DNA of 64,000 nucleotides from JABHGY01 sp964525185 (lineage in GTDB: Bacteria > Fidelibacterota > Marinisomatia > Marinisomatales > UBA1611). The stretch's first letter is position 1. Each line of letters opens with the position of its first letter. The stretch lies in assembly GCA_964525185.1 (NCBI GenBank), contig CAZGFQ010000007.1:1-64000 (forward strand), read 5' to 3'. Both the position numbers and the translations under genes were made by a program. Below, one piece after another: positions 16,613 through 23,999 of the stretch. Under the pieces are notes generated by a model. The model worked only from the letters and a program-made list of their open reading frames with translations. It did no database searches and had not been told where the DNA came from.

Positions 16613-18520
16613 TTACGCTTCAAACCCAAATTGCATTGTATTCCCACCAAATGTAGATGCCACTTCAATATCGCAGTATTTCATTAAATCATCCAGTTTA
16701 AGGATTTTATTCTTCCCTTTCCGAGATGCGGCTTCTGTAGCTGCATTCTTTACAATAATGGTAATTTGTCCACCTGTGAGTTGATACTGTTTTGCAAGAA
16801 AATTCAGGTCCATTCCATCGGCACCGGGAATCGACTTTGGTAAATGAAGATTCCATAATGCTTTTCGTTCCATTTCTCCAGGATTTGGGAAATCCAATTT
16901 CAAGTGAAAGCGACGGCTAAATGCTGTATCCAAATTTTCTTTCATATTGGTGGTAGCAATAAGCACACCACGCAGTTTTTCAAATGCTTCTAAGAATAAG
17001 TTCTGCATAGAATTAAACATAACATCCACAGATGAATCTGTATCTTTTAATCGTCTGGATAAAAATTGGTCTGCTTCATTTAAGAGCAAAACGGGTGGAT
17101 TTTCTGTCCGTCTCACAATCCGTTCAAACACGGTAAAGATTCTTCGCACATTCTTTTCACTTTGCCCTACCCACATAGATTGAACCTTGCTCACATCTGT
17201 AATGAGTAAATTCTTTCCTAACGCTTTGGCAATGGCACCAGCAGCGAACGTTTTTCCTGTTCCCGGTAGTCCTGAAAATAACATAAGCATTCCCGGTTCC
17301 ATTTGTTTTTTCACTTTCCCCACCACTTCCATAGATGTGTCATATAATCCCCAATCTGTCAAAACAGAATCTACATTTTGTTCATATTGTCCAAGACCAA
17401 AGCGAATAGTATCTTTCATTTCTTTTGGCAGGATGAGTTCGTCAAAAGTCTGCTTTGGTGCAAGAATGGTAAACAAATTATCTCCTTTTAGAATTTGCTT
17501 TAGTCGGTCTTCATCCGAGGCAGGTGATTTTAAAATAATATGCCTTACAATATCCGGTGCAATGCGTAAATCTGACCCTTTATTTCTAAAGAACGCAGAT
17601 TCGGTTACTTCAATAAGGCCCGTTTTCACTAACTTGGAATCTTCAGAAATGTATTCTCTATTTTGATATTTTTCATGTTGGTTTCTAGAAATCAATCGTA
17701 AAATATCATCACTATCTGTATGATTGTCGTCCATATCTTCTTTTACGAGATAAACCAAAATCGTGGCTTCTATTTCATCCAGGCTATATTCTTCAATCAC
17801 ATCTTGCAGAGGAAACACTTCATCTGTTAATTCGGTGCGAGAAAATATTCTATCTCGCCATTCCAATGCTTTGAGTAAATCGTTGGCATCACTTTCACTC
17901 AAATCACTGTTCATACGGTCATTATGATAATCGTTATATCGGCAATCATCCAAATGTTCTACATACTGAAACCAATCGGATAAATATTCTTTATTATCTT
18001 TATAAGGTTTTTGTGCTTCTCCTTGGATATTTTGTTCTTCGCCCATGAGTAATTTGACAAACGAACGATGGAAATGGACATCATATTCTAAAAGAGTGGA
18101 TTTTGATACACTTACTTTTCGGGCTTTTTCGCCGAATGAAATAAAGCTGGATGAATTCGTTTTACCATGAATCCGTTTCTTTTGGGAATAAAATATATTT
18201 CGTTCTACCAAAGAAACGATGGTATCAAGATAATCAATACTTTTTTCCCTATCTCCATGGATGCGAGACAGTAAATCTAACGGGTCAATTCGACTTATTC
18301 CATCTTTTACCGTTTCCCGCCATGCACAGGAAATCAGAATAGTTTCTTCATGGGATAAATTAAATGGTTTTAAGAGGGATAGAGATGAAACTTTTTTGGA
18401 TAATGTTTTAATTTTTGGCGTTTGGATATCAACTTTTGGTATTTCTCGTTCGTTTTCTTTATCATAGAATAACGCCCCAAGTTGAAGTAATAATGTATGT
18501 TTGTTTTGTATGTTTGACAT
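16613..18520 (-). CDS. AAA+ ATPase with a large N-terminal region
   Basis: The 635-residue protein has one C-terminal AAA+ module: Walker A GLPGTGKT near residue 418, a pore-loop-like segment QSMWVGQSEKNVRRIF, and Walker B VLLLNEADQF, where asparagine replaces the usual first aspartate before the catalytic glutamate. A second arginine cluster (AFSRRFHLKLDFP) supplies the arginine finger region. The first 350 residues are helical and not recognised. It resembles classic AAA proteins of the FtsH/ClpX-like remodelling type without a protease domain. It stands alone under island element copy C, with AGGAG before the ATG. Confidence 0.82.
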   Translation of the reverse strand: MSNIQNKHTLLLQLGALFYDKENEREIPKVDIQTPKIKTLSKKVSSLSLLKPFNLSHEETILISCAWRETVKDGISRIDPLDLLSRIHGDREKSIDYLDTIVSLVERNIFYSQKKRIHGKTNSSSFISFGEKARKVSVSKSTLLEYDVHFHRSFVKLLMGEEQNIQGEAQKPYKDNKEYLSDWFQYVEHLDDCRYNDYHNDRMNSDLSESDANDLLKALEWRDRIFSRTELTDEVFPLQDVIEEYSLDEIEATILVYLVKEDMDDNHTDSDDILRLISRNQHEKYQNREYISEDSKLVKTGLIEVTESAFFRNKGSDLRIAPDIVRHIILKSPASDEDRLKQILKGDNLFTILAPKQTFDELILPKEMKDTIRFGLGQYEQNVDSVLTDWGLYDTSMEVVGKVKKQMEPGMLMLFSGLPGTGKTFAAGAIAKALGKNLLITDVSKVQSMWVGQSEKNVRRIFTVFERIVRRTENPPVLLLNEADQFLSRRLKDTDSSVDVMFNSMQNLFLEAFEKLRGVLIATTNMKENLDTAFSRRFHLKLDFPNPGEMERKALWNLHLPKSIPGADGMDLNFLAKQYQLTGGQITIIVKNAATEAASRKGKNKILKLDDLMKYCDIEVASTFGGNTMQFGFEA

Positions 18521-18557
18521 GGTTGACTCCTATTGTTACCCTGAACTTATAGGGGAG

Positions 18558-18577
18558 ATAAGTCAGTTCATGTCGTT
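18558..18577 (-). promoter_or_regulatory. shared island promoter element, copy C
   Basis: The minus strand reads AACGACATGAACTGACTTAT, then six bases, then TATAAGTTC, matching copies A and E in the spacing to the TATAA box. It lies 38 bases upstream of the AAA+ ATPase start at 18520, with AGGAG between. The divergent VapB-like gene starts at 18660. Confidence 0.65.
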
Positions 18578-18659
18578 TTGGAAATATTATTTTGATAAAA
18601 ATAACTTGATATGAATCTTATATTACACTTAATATGTGCAACCTTATTAGGATCATTCA

Positions 18660-18884
18660 ATGAATATTACACTTTCAGCAGATAAAACACTTATTAAGAA
18701 GGCAAGAGAATATGCCAGCAAACATGATACTTCTTTAAACAAAATGGTTCGTGCCTTTCTTCAATCTATTGTTTCTAAACCCGATTTTAAAAAAGATCTT
18801 GAATTTTTCCTGAACACGGTTGAACGAATTCAAGGCAATTCAAATGGTAAGACCTGGACTCGGGAAGAAATCTATGAACGCTAA
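18660..18884 (+). CDS. VapB-like antitoxin (DUF6364-type)
   Basis: The 74-residue protein opens MNITLSADKTLIKKAREYASKH, the short ribbon-helix-helix pattern of small antitoxins, with a charged C-terminal tail (TWTREEIYER) that would wrap the toxin. It overlaps the PIN-domain gene by 11 bases, so the pair is co-translated, as expected for a type II toxin-antitoxin module. Such antitoxins also repress their own promoter. A weak AGGAT site precedes the ATG. Confidence 0.82.
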   Translation: MNITLSADKTLIKKAREYASKHDTSLNKMVRAFLQSIVSKPDFKKDLEFFLNTVERIQGNSNGKTWTREEIYER

Positions 18885-19290
18885 GAATATTTTTTTCGAT
18901 ACCAATATTCTTTTTTATGCATTTGACAATGCTGATAAAAAAAAGCAGAAAATTGCTAAAATGCTCATAGCAGAATCAATTGAAAAAGGGAATGGAAATA
19001 TCTCTACGCAAGTTTTACAGGAATTTTATGTAGTCGCGACAAAGAAACTCGGCATTTTACCTGAATTAGCTTTAACGGCAATGGACTCGTTAGAGCCGTT
19101 AAATATCGTAACAATCACGCCTGAAATGATTCGATTCGCCATAAAAAAAGAGTCTAAATTTCTCCTATCCTTTTGGGATGCGTTAATTTTACAAGCAGCC
19201 GAATCTTGCATAAGCGCTGTTCTTTACACCGAAGATTTGAATCATGATCAGGTGTATAATTCTATTAAAGTCGTAAATCCTTTTCGGTGA
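18874..19290 (+). CDS. vapC: VapC-like toxin, PIN-domain ribonuclease
   Basis: The protein begins at the ATG at 18874 (MNAKNIFFDTNILFYAFD). PIN acidic residues are visible: D in FFDTN, E in LQEFYVVATKK, D in SFWDALIL and D in YTEDLNHDQ. These coordinate Mg2+ for RNA cleavage. About 138 residues is the normal family length. The gene overlaps its antitoxin by 11 bases; an alternative upstream TTG start would place the protein inside the antitoxin gene and is unlikely. Confidence 0.87.
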   Translation: MNAKNIFFDTNILFYAFDNADKKKQKIAKMLIAESIEKGNGNISTQVLQEFYVVATKKLGILPELALTAMDSLEPLNIVTITPEMIRFAIKKESKFLLSFWDALILQAAESCISAVLYTEDLNHDQVYNSIKVVNPFR

Positions 19291-19336
19291 AAAAGTAAAA
19301 TCTTACTGAAAATGTAAATTCTACTTTTTACAAAGT

Positions 19337-20230
19337 TTAAGAAAAATAGCGTTTACGCATATAATCAAACCATTTCTCATGTTTAGTTGTATTAAGCGTA
19401 GAATTTTCCAGTAACTTGAATAACGCTTGATAGGATAGCATTTTGAAATCATCTCGGTAACTATTTTTGATTATTTTTGGAAAATCAAGAAGCGTTTTAT
19501 CAAAATCATCATAATCATAGAATAAGAATAATACAACAGCTCCCGGGTAACCTGCATAATGTTCATCTGCATTCTCTACAATAAAGAGAAGACGTTGTGC
19601 CAATTGGTAATATTTTGATAATTCACTGCCGTTCATTAAATCGTCAGGTTTACAATCAAAATATCCCTTAAACAACTTTCTATACGCGTCTCTATTATGA
19701 ATCTGTCCAGGTGATAACCCTTGATCATCATATCGCTTTGTAAGGGTAAACTCTTCTGTAAATTTACTTTCAACATGAATTAATTCTAACTTGTCGCCTG
19801 TTTTTATTTCCAAATCAATATAGCCGGGTCTTCCGGTTTGCCTGCTTTTGTCCCTGCCGAATAAATGTTCAACTTCAAAATCGTAATGAACTGGACCTAA
19901 TCTTTCATTGGGTGATAATTGATGGCTATTTATAAACTCCCAAAGAATTTTATACAATCCTTCTGGTGCATTTTCTTTCCAATATTTGAAGAAATTAATA
20001 CACAGAGCTGAACTAGAATGTGGTGCTCTTAGCTTTCCTTCCAGTTCTTTTCCTTTCGCCCTTTTAAACGCAAGATAATCTTCATCTTTATTATTGTGGA
20101 AAGGGATAAAGAGATTATCTGACAGATTTAACAAATAATCTTTGTCGTCTGTGATATATTCTTTTAAGAACTGTTTTTGTTTTTTATTCAAGTTTTCTCT
20201 TGATTCGTTTTGTTTTACTTGTTTTTTCAT
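19337..20230 (-). CDS. putative PD-(D/E)XK nuclease of unknown family
   Basis: The 297-residue protein has no membrane segment or signal peptide. Near the middle, HYDFEVEHLFGRDK is followed by GRPGYIDLEIKTGDK and LELIHVESKF; an aspartate strand followed by E-x-K fits a restriction-endonuclease-like core. I do not recognise a named family, so nuclease activity is inference from this motif. The promoter carries island element copy D. It is a single gene placed directly downstream of the WYL operon, whose last gene ends 30 bases away. Confidence 0.6.
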   Translation of the reverse strand: MKKQVKQNESRENLNKKQKQFLKEYITDDKDYLLNLSDNLFIPFHNNKDEDYLAFKRAKGKELEGKLRAPHSSSALCINFFKYWKENAPEGLYKILWEFINSHQLSPNERLGPVHYDFEVEHLFGRDKSRQTGRPGYIDLEIKTGDKLELIHVESKFTEEFTLTKRYDDQGLSPGQIHNRDAYRKLFKGYFDCKPDDLMNGSELSKYYQLAQRLLFIVENADEHYAGYPGAVVLFLFYDYDDFDKTLLDFPKIIKNSYRDDFKMLSYQALFKLLENSTLNTTKHEKWFDYMRKRYFS

Positions 20231-20250
20231 ATACCTATATTAAATAGGCA

Positions 20251-20270
20251 TAAAGACATATCAGGTCGTT
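20251..20270 (-). promoter_or_regulatory. shared island promoter element, copy D
   Basis: The minus strand reads AACGACCTGATATGTCTTTA, the most divergent of the five copies but keeping AACGAC and the following A, TG, C and T. It overlaps the last codons of the upstream gene (stop at 20261) and lies 21 bases before the ATG at 20230. The expected -10 position reads TTTAAT, within CCTATTTAATATAGG, itself an inverted repeat. Confidence 0.5.
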
Positions 20271-21073
20271 ATGATGTTTTCTTTTTCTAAATAATTAATA
20301 ATTGATTCTAAGCTATCCTTATCAAATAAATCAATTGTTTGATTTATTACGGATTCAAATATATCTTCATAGGTTGCCCAGTTTAGTGTGAGTTTTTTTA
20401 ATCTCTCTGCAATAATTGGATATTTCCAACTTGTTGTAAATCGCTTATCCATTTTCAACTGATTTATATCGTATTCAATTAATGAACCACCGTTAGCAAT
20501 ATCTTGACTGTATTCTAAAAACTTGTAGCCATACAATCTGGATTTAGGTTTTAGTTTAAATTGCCTGGGAGTAAGTAATGTAAAACAAATATCATCAGGA
20601 TTATTTCCACTGTCATCTTGAAAACAAAGTAGATTTTCAATTACTCGAATCATTTGATTCCTAAATTTGTCATGTGAGATTCCTGTACTAAGATCTGAAA
20701 ACAATTTTGCTTCTACAAAACAAACCGTGTTTGGCTCTGTCGAATCATATTTAATACCGCTTTCTGTACCTTTTCTTTTTTCAATATTACCGATTGCTAA
20801 ATCTAAATGAGTGTTTCCCTCTGTATTACCACCTTTTCCTGATCTTGGAGAAATCGGTTGAACCTCAAAGCCGATTTTGAATTTGCTAATATCTCGAATT
20901 GATTTGTTAAAAAAGTAATCAACCACACTATTATTATATTTTGGATTTTCTAATATTTTCACTACAAACCAAGTCCACAATGTTTCATCGTTATAGAACT
21001 TTTCAAGATTATCAGAATATTTTAAAATGTGCTGGATTTTACTTCGTTGTTTAGATGATATTATTAATTTCAT
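20261..21073 (-). CDS. putative PD-(D/E)XK endonuclease-like protein
   Basis: The 270-residue protein carries THLDLAIGN near residue 85 and, about 30 residues later, VCFVEAKLFSDLSTG; the D followed by E-x-K on adjacent strands matches the PD-(D/E)XK nuclease core. Flanking regions are predicted helical and lack cysteines. The gene follows the MBL-fold gene by 30 bases in the WYL operon. No named family was recognised. The catalytic reading depends on this motif alone. Confidence 0.6.
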   Translation of the reverse strand: MKLIISSKQRSKIQHILKYSDNLEKFYNDETLWTWFVVKILENPKYNNSVVDYFFNKSIRDISKFKIGFEVQPISPRSGKGGNTEGNTHLDLAIGNIEKRKGTESGIKYDSTEPNTVCFVEAKLFSDLSTGISHDKFRNQMIRVIENLLCFQDDSGNNPDDICFTLLTPRQFKLKPKSRLYGYKFLEYSQDIANGGSLIEYDINQLKMDKRFTTSWKYPIIAERLKKLTLNWATYEDIFESVINQTIDLFDKDSLESIINYLEKENIITT

Positions 21074-21103
21074 TTTTACTGTCCCTTTATATATCTGTTA
21101 GTT

Positions 21104-21868
21104 TCATTTTTTTCCCAGTCTTTTTATTTCCATACTCACAGGAGCAACATACACATCCCCAAACTCCGGAATAAATTTATCCTTTACTTCCATGACCATT
21201 TTCGGTGTATTGGTTTTTTTGCTTAAATGACCAAAAACGATCCATTGTACTATTTCTAAATCCAAATTGTCTCGTATAAACTCCATGGTCTGTTCGTTGG
21301 ATAAATGTCCATAATCTCCATGTATTCGTTCACGAATCCAGTCATTATATTTTGGATGAGTCATAAGCGTATCTACATCGTGATTAGCTTCCAATAATAA
21401 AGCGTCGCAGGTTTGTAATGCTTTTCTCATTTTATCTGTGATGATGCCAGTATCCGTTAAATGTCCGTAGCGCATTTTAGTCTGTTTATCTTCCACAATA
21501 AAGAATACGCCACCTTGTGAATCATGGTTTGTTTCATAAACTTCTACTATAAGATCAACCATGTCTATTATGTTGTCAGATGAAATAAAATGCAAGTCGC
21601 AGTTGTCCAAATTGATATTTTTACTTTTATTGTTAAAGGTTTCTTCTTCAAGGTAAACTTTTGCATTTGTGGCCCTTGCCGCCGTTCCCACTCCACCAAA
21701 ATGATCGCCGTGCTCATGGGTAACAAAAATAGCATCAACAGGAAAGTCGCCTTTAGAAAAGATGAGAGATTGACTCACACCACAATCAAGTAAAATTGAT
21801 GTGTTTTCTGTATAAACTCTGCAAGCATTTCCGTCACTTCCGCTGTAAAGGATATCAATTATCATCAA
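21104..21868 (-). CDS. metallo-beta-lactamase fold hydrolase, YycJ/WalJ-like
   Basis: The 254-residue protein begins with IDILYSGSDGNACRVYTENTSILLDCG and has the zinc motif VTHEHGDHFGG near residue 50, then ANHDVD and a final GHLSKKTN histidine. This is the YycJ-like branch, related to exonucleases of the MBL superfamily. It overlaps the RhuM gene by four bases (ATGA) and is followed by the EAK-motif protein, so it is part of a WYL-RhuM-MBL-nuclease operon. A nuclease or phosphodiesterase role is inferred from the family; housekeeping YycJ genes are not usually placed with RhuM. Confidence 0.83.
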   Translation of the reverse strand: MMIIDILYSGSDGNACRVYTENTSILLDCGVSQSLIFSKGDFPVDAIFVTHEHGDHFGGVGTAARATNAKVYLEEETFNNKSKNINLDNCDLHFISSDNIIDMVDLIVEVYETNHDSQGGVFFIVEDKQTKMRYGHLTDTGIITDKMRKALQTCDALLLEANHDVDTLMTHPKYNDWIRERIHGDYGHLSNEQTMEFIRDNLDLEIVQWIVFGHLSKKTNTPKMVMEVKDKFIPEFGDVYVAPVSMEIKRLGKK

Positions 21869-22866
21869 GATTTTTTTATTTTATCTTCAAGTTCTGTAAG
21901 TAATTCCAAGTCATCTTGGTCAGCCTGCTCTGCTTCATATTTTTTTCGATTTGTATCAAATTTCTCATAAACGCTTCGAACTATTTTTTCCATTTCAGCA
22001 TTTGTGATTTCCCCTGAATGGTCTAAAATATTTTTCTGGTTAAGCTCTAAAATTTTATCAACATTTTCTTTCCAAAAGTGAATGGTAAAGTCAATTCTTT
22101 CTTTAGCACGCAATTCAGCTGTTTCTAAAAAGATAACCACCAATCGATTAAGTGTATCAATTTCATCTTCGTTGAGATAGTTCTTTGCAATAAAAATATC
22201 CTGTTTTCTTACAATAGAACCTTTCCATGCTGTTAATGCCATATTTGCTTGATTTTCATTTGCTCTACTAGTTACCAGTTCAGCAGCTGTTTTTTGAGTA
22301 ACCGCATATAGCAATTTATTTTGTGTTTCAGCAAAAAACATTTGAGTGGATTTGTCCATTTTATCATAATCGCTACTTAAAGCAAACAGGTCCCGTAATT
22401 TTTGATAAAATCGTTTTTCAGATGAACGAATATCTCGAATTCGCTCCAATAATTCATCAAAATAGTCTGGGCGACCATCAGGATTTTTCAAACGATCGTC
22501 ATCCATGATAAATCCTTTAATCATATATTCTTTCAAATTACGATTTGCCCAAATCCTAAATTGAGTTCCCCGTTTACTTCTAACGCGAAACCCAATGGCT
22601 AGAATCATATCCAATGAATAAAAAGAAACATTGTATTCTTTACCGTCCTGGGCAGTTGTAAAGAAATCCTTTACAACTGAATACTCTTCTAACTCATTGT
22701 TTTTTAATATACTTATAATGTGTTGCCCTATATTTTGCTTTGAGGTGGCAAAAAGTTCAGCTAATTGATTTTGATTCATCCATACTCTGCCATCTTTTGC
22801 GAATAGCGAGACGGATGCTTTACCGTCAGCCGTGTTATAAATAATGATATTTTTTGATTCTTCCAT
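21865..22866 (-). CDS. RhuM-family protein (intact)
   Basis: The 333-residue protein has the RhuM N-terminal HTH-like region (VWMNQNQLAELFATSKQNIGQHI) and the signature FYSLDMILAIGFRVRSKRGTQFRIWANRNLKEYMIKGF. RhuM was named from a Salmonella pathogenicity island and is common near Fic, restriction and toxin genes; a DNA-binding or transferase-linked role is suspected but not established. The C-terminal half is helical. It overlaps the MBL gene by four bases and follows the WYL regulator by 22 bases. The broken relative at 7849-8257 stops just after the shared AIG motif. Confidence 0.85.
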   Translation of the reverse strand: MEESKNIIIYNTADGKASVSLFAKDGRVWMNQNQLAELFATSKQNIGQHIISILKNNELEEYSVVKDFFTTAQDGKEYNVSFYSLDMILAIGFRVRSKRGTQFRIWANRNLKEYMIKGFIMDDDRLKNPDGRPDYFDELLERIRDIRSSEKRFYQKLRDLFALSSDYDKMDKSTQMFFAETQNKLLYAVTQKTAAELVTSRANENQANMALTAWKGSIVRKQDIFIAKNYLNEDEIDTLNRLVVIFLETAELRAKERIDFTIHFWKENVDKILELNQKNILDHSGEITNAEMEKIVRSVYEKFDTNRKKYEAEQADQDDLELLTELEDKIKKS

Positions 22867-22888
22867 ACTGTTCCTTATTGCTTACTAG

Positions 22889-23881
22889 TCAATTTTCATA
22901 TAATTTCTGAATATCTTTTACATTCTGTTTGATTTCTTCAATCAATTTATCTGGCGAAAGGACCATTACCTGTTTATTCCATCCTAAAATCCATGCAATT
23001 AATTCCGGTGAAACTCCTACTTTCATAGACAATATTAAGTCACCATTTTTCTTCCGCTTCACTTCTTGAGAATGATGCCATGTTCTACCTTCAATATGAT
23101 GACTTATTTCTTTTGAGAATTTGAGTTTTACATCAACTTGATCTGCTGAAAATAAACCAAATTTATTTTTCCAAAATAATTCCTGATCAAAGATGTGATC
23201 CTTCGGAAATGTCTCCTTTTTTATATCCAACTTCTTAATCCGTTGAATAGCAAGTAATCTGAATTTTCCATACTTTCTTAAGTAGGCTATTACATAAAGG
23301 GCGCCACTATAATAAACTAATTTCTCAGGCTCGATGGGATACTTTTTTTCAGTTCCTTTGGATGGGTTGTGATAGGTGACTTCACATATGTACTGTTTTA
23401 GTATTGCTGAAATTAAATGATTAATGGTGTCGCCATATGGAGCATAATCAAATGTTCCTGCTGTATAATTTTCGAACAGTTTATCTGCTTTACTATTATC
23501 CGTTTCTAAAAAGACTTCTTCCGGGACTATTTGATCTATTTTTTTAATGAGAGATTTGATTTCACCACCAAAAGGTGTTTTTTGAAATACTTTAAGATTT
23601 GCTTTTAAAATATGAGCGGCAAGATATTCATTTGTTTCTAAAGGCATTGGAATGAAAGATCGAAAATGACTCATCAATGACCAAGCATTCTCGTTGGCCA
23701 TGGTCTTTTCAGATATTAACGGGATACCCGCTTCAGAAAGTGCTAATAAATCTCTTTGTAATGTTCTCAAAGAAACATCACCATCAAAACGATGAAGCAA
23801 TTCTTTTGTTGTTACTTTTCGTCCACTACTTAAGATTTGCAGAATCCGGAGTAACCGTTGTATTTGAGAATACTCGCTCAT
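22889..23881 (-). CDS. WYL-domain transcriptional regulator with N-terminal HTH
   Basis: The N-terminus is a winged-helix of the HTH_11/DeoR type (QRLLRILQILSSGRKVTTKELLHRFDGDVSLRTLQRDLLALSEAGIPL), and the C-terminal half is a WYL domain with LYVIAYLRKYGKFRLLAIQRIKKL. WYL regulators sense ligands such as nucleic acids or nucleotides and control defence loci (BrxR and CapW are examples). This gene heads an operon with RhuM, MBL and nuclease-like genes. Its own upstream region carries copy E of the five-copy element, so autoregulation and control of the other copies is a reasonable, untested inference. Confidence 0.87.
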   Translation of the reverse strand: MSEYSQIQRLLRILQILSSGRKVTTKELLHRFDGDVSLRTLQRDLLALSEAGIPLISEKTMANENAWSLMSHFRSFIPMPLETNEYLAAHILKANLKVFQKTPFGGEIKSLIKKIDQIVPEEVFLETDNSKADKLFENYTAGTFDYAPYGDTINHLISAILKQYICEVTYHNPSKGTEKKYPIEPEKLVYYSGALYVIAYLRKYGKFRLLAIQRIKKLDIKKETFPKDHIFDQELFWKNKFGLFSADQVDVKLKFSKEISHHIEGRTWHHSQEVKRKKNGDLILSMKVGVSPELIAWILGWNKQVMVLSPDKLIEEIKQNVKDIQKLYEN

Positions 23882-23905
23882 AAGCCTTAAGAACTTATAA
23901 ATGAA

Positions 23906-23925
23906 AAATGTCAGATGGTGTCGTT
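23906..23925 (-). promoter_or_regulatory. shared island promoter element, copy E (WYL gene promoter)
   Basis: The minus strand reads AACGACACCATCTGACATTT followed after six bases by TATAAGTTCTT. The first 18 bases equal copy A at 5129-5148, about 18.8 kb away, and the TATAA box is at the same distance in both. The start codon lies 12 bases after the TATAAG, so the message would have almost no leader if that box is the -10. Confidence 0.65.
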
Positions 23926-23999
23926 TTTATTTTATGTAAACCTGGTTAATAAAATAATATTTGGTTTTTACACTGCCTTATTCATTATTAAGGGTACAA

